Part shown: piece after piece, positions 48,305 to 60,900 of the stretch
Layout: each line of letters opens with the position of its first letter
How positions within the stretch are numbered: position 1 is the first letter of the stretch
Source of the DNA: Oehlia diaphana
Taxonomy: Eukaryota; Glomeromycota; Glomeromycetes; Glomerales; Glomeraceae
NCBI GenBank assembly: GCA_003833135.1
Contig: QZLH01000414.1
Location: 22,737 to 86,736, forward strand
Direction of reading: 5' to 3'
DNA length: 64,000 nt
Made by a program: the position numbers and the translations under genes
The notes under the pieces: generated by a model
Told to the model about the DNA's origin: nothing
What the model saw: only the letters and a program-made list of their open reading frames with translations
The model's database searches: none

Positions 48305-51300
48305 TTAATCTGAGTGGACATAATTGTTGATGGCACAATCAAGACATTCAGAATTATCATATTTAGGAAGATCTTTTGTGTAAGGATCAAGTAATCGAGA
48401 TGTATAAATAGCTTCTGGATGTTGTTTGTTTTTTTCAAAAGAAGAGAGATGTAATTTTCTGTAATTTTCTGCTTCTTTAAATTGCTTTCTAATTTCAATT
48501 GCATTTGAACCACCTTTTTTATTATATGAATTATAGCAGTTATAAAATGACCTAATTTCAATATTTATTTCATTAGCATTTGGTCTATTATCCGGATTTG
48601 AATCCCAGCATCTTCTCATTAAGTCAGTATAACATTTTGGTACTTCCAGCTCATTTATTTCAGGCCTAATTTCTTTACATATATCTGATACTAAAAGATG
48701 ATCATGTGCACAATTGTCAAAAGGCTGTCTTCCAGTTGCTGTGAAATACATAATCATACCAAAGCTATATATATCTGCTGCTTGGGTATAAGATTTTCCT
48801 CTTAATACTTCAGGAGCCATATAAGGAATAATTCCATAAGTTTTTACCTGGCTTGTATTATTTACATCTTCACATAATCCCATATCTGATATAAATAATG
48901 ATTTCCTATTAAGAAGATTTAAGTTTTTTGCTAAAAACAATATGTTTCCTGGATGAAAATCATGATGAACCTTATGTTTTTTATGAATTCCTTTGAGTCC
49001 TTCAATGATACTAAGTAGTGTTTGTATTTTATTTCTCCAATCAAAATTTTTATAATTTTTATTTATCCAATTATCATAACTTCCACCATCCGCAAATTCA
49101 ATAACTATAATATAACTTTTTTTTTCTGGATCTTGAGATACTCCATATACATTGAGAATATCGTCCATTTTGTTAATTGAATATTCCCTAACCTATTTTA
49201 ATAAAATTATCAATTATAAAGCATTTCAAAACTAAAATAAATTTATTGAGAAATTTCATACCTCATTTAGAAATTTATCAATTGCTTTTGGTGAATTATT
49301 TATACACTTTAAAGCGACTTGTTTATTTGAAACTCTAATATAATCATTTTTATTAACATCATATTTTAATGGACCATCTTTCCATATTGCTGAATAAACT
49401 GTAGCAAATCCACCTTTACCTATTTCTTTAATGTAATTAAATTGATCATATGGTATCCATTCAAATATTATATTAAGATAAGAATTGATCTTTAATTGCA
49501 TTTTTTGAATTAAATCATCAATTTTTTTATTTCTACTATTAATAGAAACTGTGGTTATTAGGGTTACTAGACATTGTTTACACCATTTATAATTAATATT
49601 ACCATACTTTACACCACAATTTTTACAATACGTTTTACCATATTCTGTACAGTATTCAATTTGAAGAACCAAAATGTAATCCTTTTTATTTGGATTTTGA
49701 GATATTCCATATAATTTAAAACTATTATCAAATTCTTTAACCTGTTAAATTATAAAGATATCAATTAAATTAAATGAAAATTTAAATATAAATTAAGAAT
49801 TCCATACCTTATTTAGAAAATTTTGTGAATCAATGAAACATACTAAAGTAACCTCATATTTCCAGTATATTGCTGAATATACTGTAACAAATTTTCCTTT
49901 GCCTATATTTCTAATTTTAATAAACTGATTGTATGGAATCCATTCAAATACTACATCATCATAAAAATTAATATTTAATTGCCTTTGAATGAAATTATCA
50001 ATTTCTTGATTTACACTTTCTTGACCCATAAAACTACATAGTTTACACCATTTATACTGGACATTAGTATATATTTCATCACATGTGCTGCAATATTTTT
50101 CAAAATATTTACTACTAAAAACCAAAATATACTTCTCCATAACTGGATTTTGAGTTACTCCATACAATATGTCATTTTTTGTTGAATATTTTTTGACCTA
50201 AAACCATGAACAGAGATTAACACACATAATATTAAAAATGTAATAATAAATGTAATAATATTTATAGAAATTTATACCTCATTTATTAGAGAATCAACAG
50301 GATCTTGCAAGTTAGTATGCAAACATTTTAAAGCAACTTCTTTATTTGAATCTCTTGCATAATATGAACTCCACTTGTCTTTCTTATATAATGGGCCATT
50401 TCTCCATATTGCTGGATAAACAGTTGTAGAACCATTTTTGCCTGTTTCTTTAATTTTTTTAAGCTGATTATATGGTATCCATTCAAATACTATGTCATCA
50501 TAAGAATCAGTATTTAATTGCCTTTCTTGAATGATATCATCAATTTTTCCATTTTCAATCACCCAATTTACTAAATTTATTGAATTATTTTGAACTAAAA
50601 TATAGTCATTTGTATCTGGATTTTGAGATATTCCATACAATATATGAAACTTATCATTTCTCGTTGAATATTTTTTAGCCTAAATCATAAACAGGAAATT
50701 AAAATTATATTAAAAAATGTAATAATAAATGTATTAATAGAAATTTATACCTCATTTATTAGAAAATCAACAGGATTTTGCAAGTTATGCAAACATTTTA
50801 AAGCAACTCTTTTATCTGAGTCTCTTAAATATTTACTATAATCACAATTATAATATAATGGGCCATTCTTCCATATTGCTGAATATACAGTTATAGAACC
50901 ATTTTTGTCTGCTTTTTTAATTTTTTTAAGCTGATTGTATGGTATCCATTCAAATACTACATCATGATTATTAATTTTAAATTGCCTTTCTTGAATGTAA
51001 TCATCAATTTTTTCATTTCCACTTGCCCATATAAAATTATTTTGAACTAAAATATAATCACTTGTATCAGGATTTTGAGATATTCCATACAATACAAGAA
51101 ACTTATTATTTTTGGTTGAATATTTTTTGGCCTAAAACCATAAACAGAAATTAACATTTTACTAAAAAAATGTAATAATAAATTTATAGAAATTTATACC
51201 TCATTTATTAAAAAATCAATAGGATTTTGCAAGTTATGCAAACATTTTAATGCAACTTCATTATTTGAATCTCTTGAATATTTACTATAATTGTAATTAT

Positions 51301-54300
51301 AAAGTAATGGGCCATTCTTCCATATTGCTGAATACACAGTTATAGAACTATTTTTTCCTGTTTCTTTAATTTTATTAAACTGATTATATGGTATCCATTC
51401 AAATACTACATCATTATGATTATTAATTTTTAATTGCCTTTCTCGAATGTAATCATCAATTTTTTCATTTCCACTTGCCCACATATAATTATTTTGAACT
51501 AAAATATAATCACTTGTATCTGGGTTTTGAGATATTCCATACAATAGCACAAGAAACTTGTCATTTTTTGTCGAATATTTTTTGGCCTAAAACCATAAAC
51601 AAGAAATTAACATTATACTAAAAAACGTAATAAATTTATAGAAATTTATACCTCATTTATTAGAAAATCAACAGGATTTTGCAAGTTATGCAAATATTTT
51701 AAAGCAACTTTTTTATTTGAATCTCTTGAATATGAATCCATTATGTAATATGAATTCCAATGATACGCTTTATGTAGTGGGCCATTCCTCCATATTGCTG
51801 AATATATAGTTATAGAACCATTTTTGCCTTCTTCCCTAATTTCATTAAACTGATTGTATGGTATCCATTCAAATACTACATTATTATGATTATTAATATT
51901 TAATTGCCTTTCTTGAATGAAATCATCAATTTTTTCCTTTCCACTTGCCCATATATAATCATTCTGAACCAAAATATAATCTCTTGTATATGGATTTTGA
52001 GATATTCCATACAATACAAGAAACTCATCATTTTTTGTTGAATATTTTTTAGCCTAAAACCATAAACAGAAAATTAACATAATATTAAAAAATGTAATAA
52101 ATGTAATTAATACTTATAGGAAAGTATACCTCATTTACTAGAGAATCAACAGGATTTTGCAAATTATGCAAACATTTTAAAGCAATTTCTTTATTTAAAT
52201 CTCTTGCATAATATGAACTCCACTTGTCTTTCTTGTATAATGGGCCATTTCTCCATATTGCTGAATATACAGTCATAGAACCATTTTTGCCTGCTTCTTT
52301 AATTTTATTAAACTGATTGTATGGTATCCATTCAAATACTACATCATTATAGAAATTAATGTTTAATTGCCTTTCTTTAATGAAGTCATCAATTTTTTCA
52401 TTTCCGCTAGTCCAAGAAAGAACCAAAATATAATCTCTTGTATATGGATTTTGAGATATTCCATACAATATAAGAAACTTGTCATTTTTTGTTGAATATT
52501 TTTTAGCCTAAACCATAAAAAGAGAATTAATATTATAATATTAAAAAGAATGTAATAATAAGTGTAATGATATTTATGAAATTCATACCTCATTTACAAG
52601 AGAATCAACAGGATTTTGCAAGTTATGCAAGCATTTTAAAGCAACATTTTTACCTGAATCTCTTGTATATTTATTATAAGTTAATGGGCCATTACTCCAT
52701 TCTGCTGAATATACAGTTATAGAACCATTCTTGCCTGTTTTTTTAATTTCACTAAACTGATTGTATGGTATCCATTCAAATACTATATCATTATAGGCCT
52801 TAATATTTAATTGCCTTTCTTGAATAAAATCATCAATTTTTTCATTTCCACTTGTCCAAGTAAGATATTTTTGAACTAAAATATAATCACGTGTATTTGG
52901 ATTTTGAGATATTCCATGCAATATAAGAAACTTGTCTTTATTTATTGAATATTTTTTAGCCTAAAACAATAAAAAGTAAATCGACATTATACTAAAAAAA
53001 TGTAATAATAAATTTATAGAAATTTATACCTCATTTATTAGAAAATCAACAGGATTTTGCAAGTTATGCAAACATTTTAATGCAACTTCTTTATTTAAAT
53101 CTCTTGTATAACATAAACTCCACTTATTTTCCTTATATAATGGGCCATTCTCCCACATTGCTGAATATACAGTTATAGGACCATTTTTGCCTGTTTCTTT
53201 AATTTTATTAAACTGTTTATATGGTATCCATTCAAATACTACATCATCATAGGAATTAATATTTAATTGCCTTTCTTGAATGAAATCATCAATTTTTTCA
53301 TTTCCACTAGACCAGGTAGGATATTTTTGAACTAAAATATAATCACTTGTAGTTGGATTTTGAGATATTCCATACAATACAAGAAACTTGTCATTTTTTG
53401 TTGAATATTTTTTTGCCTAAAACCATAATCAAAAAATTAACATTATATTGAGAATTGTAATAATAAATACAATAATATTTATAGAAATGTATACCTCGTT
53501 TATTAGAGAATTAACAGGATTTTGCAAGTTATGCAAACATTTTAATGCAACTTCTTTATTTGAATCTCTTGTATAACATGAACTCCACTTATTTTTCTTG
53601 TATAATGGGCCATTCTCCCACATTGCTGAATATACAGTTATAGAACCATTTTTGCCTATTTCTTTAATTTTGTTAAACTGATTGTATGGTATCCATTCAA
53701 ATACTACATCATCATAGGAATTAATATTTAATTGTATTTCTTGAATGAAATCATTAATTTTTTCATTTCCAATCATCCAATTTAACAGGTTTATGGAATC
53801 ATTTTGAACTAAAATATAATCACTTGTATCTGGATTTTGAGATATTCCATACAATACAAGAAAATTGTCTTTATTTGTTGAATATTTTTTAGCCTAAAAC
53901 CATAAACAGAAAATTAACATTACATTAAGAATGTAATAATAAATTTATAGAAATTTATACCTCATTTATTAGAAAATCAACAGGATTTTGCAAGTTATGC
54001 AAACATTTTAAAGCAACTTCTTTATTTGAATCTCTTGTGTAATATAAACCCCACTTATCTTTTTTGCGTAATGGACCTTCCTTCCATGTTGCTGAATATA
54101 CTGATATAGAACCATTTTTGGCTGTTTCTTTAATTTTGTTAAACTGATTATATGGTATCCATTCAAATACTACATCATCATAGGAATTAATATTTAATTG
54201 CCTTTCTTGAATGAAATCATCAATGTTTTCATTTTCACTAGACCAGGTAGGATATTTTTGAACTAAAATATAATCACTTGTATCTGGACTTTGAGATATT

Positions 54301-55171
54301 CCATACAATATAGGAAACTTGTCATTTTTTGTTGAATATTTTTTAGCCTAAATCCATGATAAACAGAAAATTATTATTATAATATTAAAGAATGTAATAA
54401 TAAATGTAATATTATTTATGGTAATGCAAACATACCTCATTTATTAGAGAATTAACAGGATTTTTCATATTATACAAACATTTTAAAGCAACTTCTTTAT
54501 TTGAATCTCTTGTATATTTACCATTGTGTAATGGACCATTCCTCCATTTTGCTGAATACATAGTTATAGAACCATTTTTTCCTGTTTCTTTAATTTCCTT
54601 AAACTGTTTATATGGTATCCATTCAAATACTACATCATCATAGGAATTAATATTTAATTGCCTTTCTTGAATGAAATCATCAATTTTTTCATTTCCACTA
54701 GACCAGGTAGGATATTTTTGAACTAAAATATAATCATTTGTATCTGGATTTTGAGATATCCCATACAATACAAGATACTTGTCATTTTTTGTTGAATATT
54801 TTTTAGCCTAAAACCATAAACAGAAAATTAACATTTTAATACTAAAAAAATGTAATAATAAGTGTAATAATATTAATAGAAATGCATACCTCGTTTATTA
54901 GAGTATCAACAGGATCTTGCAAGTTATGCAAACATTTTAAAGCAACTTCTTTATTTGAATCTCTTGTATATTTACTATTACATAATGGACCATTTATCCA
55001 TATTGCTGAATATACTGTTATAGAACCATTTATGCCTGTTTCTTTAATTTCGTTAAACTGATTGTATGGTATCCATTCAAATACTACATCATTGTATAAG
55101 TCAGTATTTAATCGCCTTTTTTGAATGAACTTATCGATTTTTTCATTTCCGCTTACTTCTTGGAAAGTCAT
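48305..55171 (-). CDS. Giant TKL kinase: thirteen tandem N-lobes, one C-lobe
   Basis: Fourteen exons, all introns phase 0, every exon a multiple of three: 55171-54890, 54807-54436, 54347-53961, 53893-53495, 53416-53030, 52960-52589, 52507-52130, 52053-51652, 51586-51200, 51131-50751, 50679-50278, 50197-49808, 49741-49262, 49192-48305 (1968 residues). Exon 1 has the only proper start ATG. Each exon carries IDDFIQERQLNIN, FEWIPYNQF, the glycine loop, VALKCL (beta-3 Lys) and ends LINE; the next begins AKKYST (alpha-C) and YGISQNP (beta-4/5). Exons 1-11 have a degenerate loop (GKNGSITVYSA); exon 12 lacks the Lys; exon 13 has normal GKGGFATVYSA. Exon 14 supplies the C-lobe: HHD (1749-1751), Asn1756, DMG (1776-1778), MAPEV, DIYSFG. 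Only the last N-lobe/C-lobe pair looks catalytic. Confidence 0.85.
50197..54890 (-). repeat. Tandem array of exon-plus-intron units, period ~450 bp
   Basis: Eleven exon/intron units are repeated head to tail. Introns are also alike: each has the acceptor end AACCATAAACAG reverse-read near TAGCCTAAAACCATAAACAG, a TGTAATAATAAAT-type body and the donor GTAT. Exon lengths differ by multiples of three (372-402 nt), with most variation in two places: the linker after YILVQ and the segment between NGPL and TRDS. Homogeneity of both exon and intron implies recent unequal crossing over or gene conversion. Copy number may be affected by assembly. Confidence 0.85.
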
Positions 55172-56478
55172 TTATTTTTGAGTCCAATAAATTTTTGAAT
55201 GAAAATTTATTTAAGGTGATAATGATATTTGTACATACAATTCACGCATGATAATGTATAGCAACTAAATATAAATGATTATTTTTATGCATGAGGATGT
55301 AGGTTTTATGCAGCGTAACTACCAAAAAATCACTGGCACGTGACCGATTGCAGATCGAAATTTTTGTTTTTTCTTGAATAAAACTTAATACAATTATTAT
55401 TCAGCTTTTATAATCATAATTTCTATAGGATTAAATACTTTCTCTACAAGTTTGATTAGTGTTAAAAGAAAGGGTTGTATACCATTTTTTGCTCCTTTAC
55501 ATTTGATTTTGTAAAAGTTATCTTAGCAAATAATTGACATTCAGAACCCATGTTTTCTCCCTAAGTAAACTTGCAGAAAAAGCAAAAATGCGTATAGGAT
55601 TCAATTTTTGGGACTGTGTAGTTGTTTTTCTAAGATTTATTTGTAAAATAATAATATAAAATTTTCTCGTTAACGGATTTTTGAAAATAATTGGCAAATT
55701 TTGATCACGTGCCGATGTTTTCTTGGTGGTTACACTGGGAAATCATAACAATATGAATGTGAAAATCATTGTTTCATTGTTTCAACAATTATAATTCACA
55801 TTCATTGCAATATTTTCAAAAGGTAACACAAATAATAAAACTGCGCAAAAAATTAAAAATGTATGCAAAATTTTGTAGAGTGGACCACCTTTTATTTATA
55901 ATTAGGCATCTATTATAGTTTGATATATTTTTAAACAGATACAGAATTTATTATTATTTAGGAATTATTTTAGTTCAGAGAATTTTAAAATTAGTAGAGA
56001 AAAAACCTGAGAAATTAACATTAAGTTTTAATCTATTTGGCATTATATACTTTGAGAATATACAGTAAAATTAAAACATAAATTAAAACAAAATAAATAT
56101 AGTAATCCTCAACATGACAAGAAGTTAACCGTCTTTTTTACACATAAGCTATTTGAAAACATTTCTTAATCTCATTATAAATTTGTGCATCAATGATTAG
56201 CCGAACATACTATACCAAATCAGGAATGAGATTGTTCATACTCGTATGACATCAGTGCAATAAATATAATACATATCAAAACGAACATTTTCTAACTGTT
56301 CTCTTTTACTTTTTTAGACAGTTCTTCAACTCTTTGGACGCGGGTCTTCAGTGGGAGTAATGTCCTTTTGTTTTATTCCGTCTTTATTATGTCTTTTAAA
56401 AACAGTTGCTAATTTATTTATTTTTTCTTTTTTAGCAGCTTAGACACAGATCTTGGTGAGAAATCAACTCTCAGTTAG
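55172..56478. other. Upstream region of the giant kinase gene
   Basis: No gene recognised. Contains CACGTG at about 55338 and 55706. Probably the promoter region of the leftward gene in its first few hundred bases. Confidence 0.4.
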
Positions 56479-56726
56479 ATGCGTGAGATAGGTAAGATTC
56501 GAAAAAAAGGAATTTGAAACTTAGAAAAAGGTTTTTTTTCAATTTTTTTTTTTTTTTTTGTAGTGAAGTTGGCTCCAGCTTGGAAACCAAAATCCCAAGT
56601 AAGTTTCGAAAAAAGGAATTTGAAACTTTAGAAAAAAGATTTATTTTAACTTATTCTTTTTTTTAGGCATCAAATGCTTCTTTAGATGGATTTATACGGG
56701 ATGTGAACTTTAGTATAGATTACTAA
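56479..56726 (+). CDS. Possible 35-residue spliced gene or gene remnant
   Basis: Exons 56479-56491, 56564-56598 and 56667-56726 join in frame from an ATG to TAA and give 35 residues, starting MREIVKLAPAWKPKSQ. Both introns have GTAAG donors and T-rich tracts before the AG. An in-frame stop lies directly before the ATG. The two introns (72 and 68 bp) begin with almost the same ~45 bp, so one is a duplicate of the other. No homology is recognised. It could be a microprotein gene, the 3' end of a lost gene, or chance; I favour a remnant. Confidence 0.3.
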
Positions 56727-57079
56727 TATTGATGCAAAATAGATTTAATATAGATTTAGATGGTTGATACAATGAAGCTATATTATAACTTTGAGTAAAC
56801 AGTAATATTACTTTAAATAAACAATATTTTTAATTACATATTAAACAAATATAAATAAATTTGGCAAATATTTGGCTTATAGATGGCTCAACATCAGCAT
56901 AAATATAGTTAAAATTTGAATGAATTTGGAATTAATTCAGAACGAATCAATTCAAATTTCGTACCAAACGGGCTCATCCTTATATATTGTATATTTTAAT
57001 ATACTATATATTTGGTACAAATTTATACAAAAACTATTTACTGGGTCTTTAAGTTTACTTAGTACATACACAGAGGTTT

Positions 57080-57335
57080 TAAATACCAGTTTACATTTTT
57101 TGATTTTTTATTGTCCAGAATTTGCCTGGAATTTTTCCTGTCCAGTTTTGTCTATCCGAAATTTGTCCTGAATTTTTCATGTTTTTCATGTCTGGACAAA
57201 TTCCGGACTTGAAAAAATTCCGGACACCATATTTTTCATAATTTTGGACATTTTCCAGATATTTTATTGGTATACTGGACAATTTCCGAACAATTTTGGT
57301 GACAAATTCCGGATATTCTTTTTTCATAGGGTATG
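57080..57335. repeat. Cluster of TCCGGA/GTCCAG inverted motifs
   Basis: Short motifs of type GACAAATTCCGGAC and its inverse recur about eight times in 230 bp, on both strands. It looks like a decayed inverted-repeat element next to the palindrome at 57340. It opens a minus-strand frame (57091-57327) that is probably not coding. Confidence 0.5.
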
Positions 57336-57339
57336 GGCG

Positions 57340-57422
57340 AATTGATGATTGGAATGTCGATCATTTTGGCCAAAAATTAACGTTAATTTTGGTCAAAATG
57401 ATCAACATTCCGATCACCAATT
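57340..57422. repeat. Near-perfect 83-bp palindrome
   Basis: Two ~41-bp arms meet at AACGTT (57379-57384) with no loop. The arms contain GGAATGTCGATCATTTTGG and the matching CAAAATGATCAACATTCC, with about five mismatches and a one-base offset. It would extrude as a hairpin or form a foldback RNA. Confidence 0.85.
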
Positions 57423-57621
57423 GAGTCAAATCATATGCATGTACGCTGAAATTAAATTTATTACGAACTATGTAACACTGTTACTGGTGGATATTCGGGC
57501 CTAATAATACTATAATATATTATTGGCGTATATTATTTGTATTTTTATGTTTAACCAATAATGATGCTAAAATTGTTATTAATGTAAACTGAAGATGGTT
57601 AGTCATCCTGCCCGATCTTTA

Positions 57622-57909
57622 GGAAAGTTATAAGGAATGCACCCTTGAATTTTTGGGACGCAACAAATATGGCTAAAGACCAATAAATGTCAAAATTTGG
57701 CCTTTATACTTCTTTTTTTAAGATCAGCGGAGGCGAAATTGCGAAATTGGCAAAAGACCGGAAAAAGCAACAAATACTGGTTTTGGTAAAATGAAAACCT
57801 GCCTAGTTCTGAATTGGTTGATTAGATTGAGACCAAAATTACCACTTTCCGGTCTTTAACCAGTTCTGTTGTGACACAAAAATTGGGAGTACGACCTTAT
57901 TACTTTTCC
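57622..57909. mobile_element. MITE-like element with imperfect inverted ends
   Basis: The left end GGAAAGTTATAAGGAATGCA and the inverted right end GGAAAAGTAATAAGGTCGTA match imperfectly for over 40 bp (continuing to AATTTTTGGGACGCAACA / AATTTTTGTGTCACAACA). Inner AAAGACCGG and CCGGTCTTT are also inverted. No frame; diverged, so old. Confidence 0.6.
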
Positions 57910-60900
57910 GAAAATTTTCTAAAGACCATCAGGACCGATCAAAGACCGCAGGACTATCTCTATGTTAATGTGCCACCTCGTAGAGCAAATAACAACCAAT
58001 CATTCGCTCGACATTGACTTTTCACAATGAATTCTTGGTGCAATAAATAAGCAACATGTGTGAATACCAGTTTGATTTAACACATCATCACAAACAATAA
58101 ACGGAATATTAAATTTATTTTAATATTACTAAAATTTGATTTATTAAAAAATTTAAAGGTTATTTAAATAAATTAACAAAGCATTTTGATTATCAAAATA
58201 ATAATTATTTTACATTAAAAGAGCCATTCAAGTTTGAAACCCCTATCAAAAAAAAAAAAAAGAAAGAAATTTATTTTCTCCACGTACCTATCAATTTTTT
58301 CAACGCTTCAATTTTTAGAAGTTTAAGCCTTCCAGCCTTTACGATCCAGCCTCATGATATTTAAAAATCCAAGTCAACATATTGAATAATTAGTGATATT
58401 ATTCGCCAAATTATTTATCGCCTCACTTTAAGAATAACGATCTAGCCTCATGACATTTAGAATCCAAGTTAATTAACTTGTTAACGTAATTTAACGTAAT
58501 ATAATTAGTTGTATTATTCACCAATTTTAACGCAATAATATCAATAATTTAAGCTTCCCCAGCCTTACTAACATGAGATTGATTGTATTGATAATCAAAA
58601 CAAGGCTTATCCTCTACATGAAATTCTATCATATTTAAATTCAGATTACTAATGATTATCATTGGTTTTTTTTTTATGTACAAACGTTAGAATGCTTTCA
58701 ATAAAATTCCTGTTGTTATAAATATATACTTCAATCGCACTTCTAATATTTAATTTTTACATTTTAGAGTTACTATTGCCCATTGGCAAGTCAATTGAAG
58801 TGTTAAAGAAATTTTAAGAGATAACGGCGAAGTATATTGATAATAGTATAGAATACCGATATGTATTTTAATTATACGATAAATACTTGTATGAAAAAAT
58901 TTTTTATCATAATAAAATTATTTATTGTTCAAAAACTAATTTTTAACGGTGTTTAATTTCTTACTTAGGAATTTACGAAGTATTTTTTTTTTTTTTTAAT
59001 ATGATTACACAATGAACCACAATAGTGGCTTGACAATGTTCCATGAACCAACCATATGGATCAGCGTTTTAAGGACAGAATGGGCATAAAATCCTACATA
59101 GTCGGATAATAGTGCCGCCGGTAATTGACGTCATTTTATTGTAAGATTTGCATATAATTGCATATCAACTGATCAATATTAACCGTTTTTAAGGTTAATG
59201 ACAAAAAAAAGTTATGTCGATCATGCAACAAATTTGAACTTTAACTATAATAATATTTTTTTGATTGTATTATCTGTTGTTTTAAAAAAAAATTTAATAT
59301 TTCTTTTTTAATCTTACCACATATTATTGTTACAAAAAAAAAAAAAAAAATTTTTTTTCTTCGTTTAAATTTAAATTACATATATATATTTTTTTTTTAA
59401 TCCGATATCTTTTGAGTTGAATTCGGTTATGATGATGATAACATTGCTATCACCTAAGAAATCGCGTATCAAGCCAATATTCAAAACACGGCATATCTGA
59501 TATCCTTTTTTTTCATCACGTGATTCCACGTTAAAAACTTTCTTTTTATTCTTTTAATATATATAGTTATCACTATTTTTTCACTTACAGTAATATAATG
59601 AATAATTCAATAGTCAATAGTTTAATTTACTATTCCACATCTGACAGTATTTACGTGTGGAACTCATATAATACGGACCTCATCGTTACTTAAGATAACT
59701 TTGTGTGTTGTTTCGAGTCCTTTCCATACATGTAGTTTGTTAAATCGGTGGGACGGTTGTCTTCGACAGCTTACGGTTTTTATATTCAACTTTATGTATT
59801 TTTTATTTAGTATGTACTGTGATATGATTTGTACTTTATAAATAAATCAAATATTTATTATTAGTTATAATGTAAAGCTTTATTTAAATCTTAGGAAAGG
59901 AAGAGGTTAGAATCTAGTGTACCTTTGATTCTTAAAAACAAACCTATAGTACGTTGCTTATACTGATAAGAATTCTTGATTCATAGAAATTGAGCGATTA
60001 CTGTAAATAAAGTAATCGGAATATAAAGTATCAATTTCTCGTAAGAATATTAACGATTATACACTTGCAGTTCAATCATCATTCGGTTAAAGTAAGTTTT
60101 ATTATATTCTAAGTATGATATTTTTAATATTACAACAATTTTTTGCTATATAAAAATAATTAAAATTAGTATTGTTTGATGACATCATCTTTTATTTGAT
60201 TTGTTTTATTACATCATTCATTATTACCTAAAACTTTTGGTTTATCGGATATTTTCATTGTCGTAATATTTTATGAATTATGAATCGGTATTAAAATTCC
60301 ATAACTTTTCCGGTTATTACAGTTTTCTCCTGAGATGAGTTTGGAAATTCAACGTTCATCATTGTTTCGCAAATTTGTGATAAAATAACATAAACCTATT
60401 ATTAGATATCTTTGAAAAAAACTATTTTATTATAATTTCGGAGAGTTTATCGTCTAATAACACAAAGACAAATTTTATTGCGTTCCATAATTCGTAAGCA
60501 TAATTCTCAAAGAAGAGAAGAAATCAAGTAATTAATTTAAATATTACATCACTTAATAAAAATTTGATTACCAATCGTTCATTTCACTTCTTTCACGCGG
60601 TAATTAATAACCGATTTATTAATAATTCTATATATATATTTTTTACATTATAAATTGGTTAATTCAAATTTGACGCAGAAAACTTTTTTTTTTTTTTTAC
60701 TTGAAATACTATTATCATATTTGAGTAATAAAATCAATCTTTTGTAATTCTTATTTAAAATCTGAAAAAAGAAATTTTCTATAAACATAAATTTACACTC
60801 CGGAAGATCATGATATAATCATCATCTTTGATAATCAAGATAAACAAACAATTATTAATTTTTTTCATTAATTAGTTATCTTTTTTTAGTATGAGGTGTG

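Noticed and set aside
49793..55171. Reading each N-lobe unit as a separate small gene
   Set aside because: Only exon 1 begins with a true ATG; the apparent Met before YGISQNP in other units is TTG. Each unit is bounded by matching acceptor and donor sites, and all join in phase 0 to the C-lobe exon.
57091..57327. 78-residue minus-strand frame
   Set aside because: Falls within the TCCGGA inverted-motif cluster and reflects its repeats.
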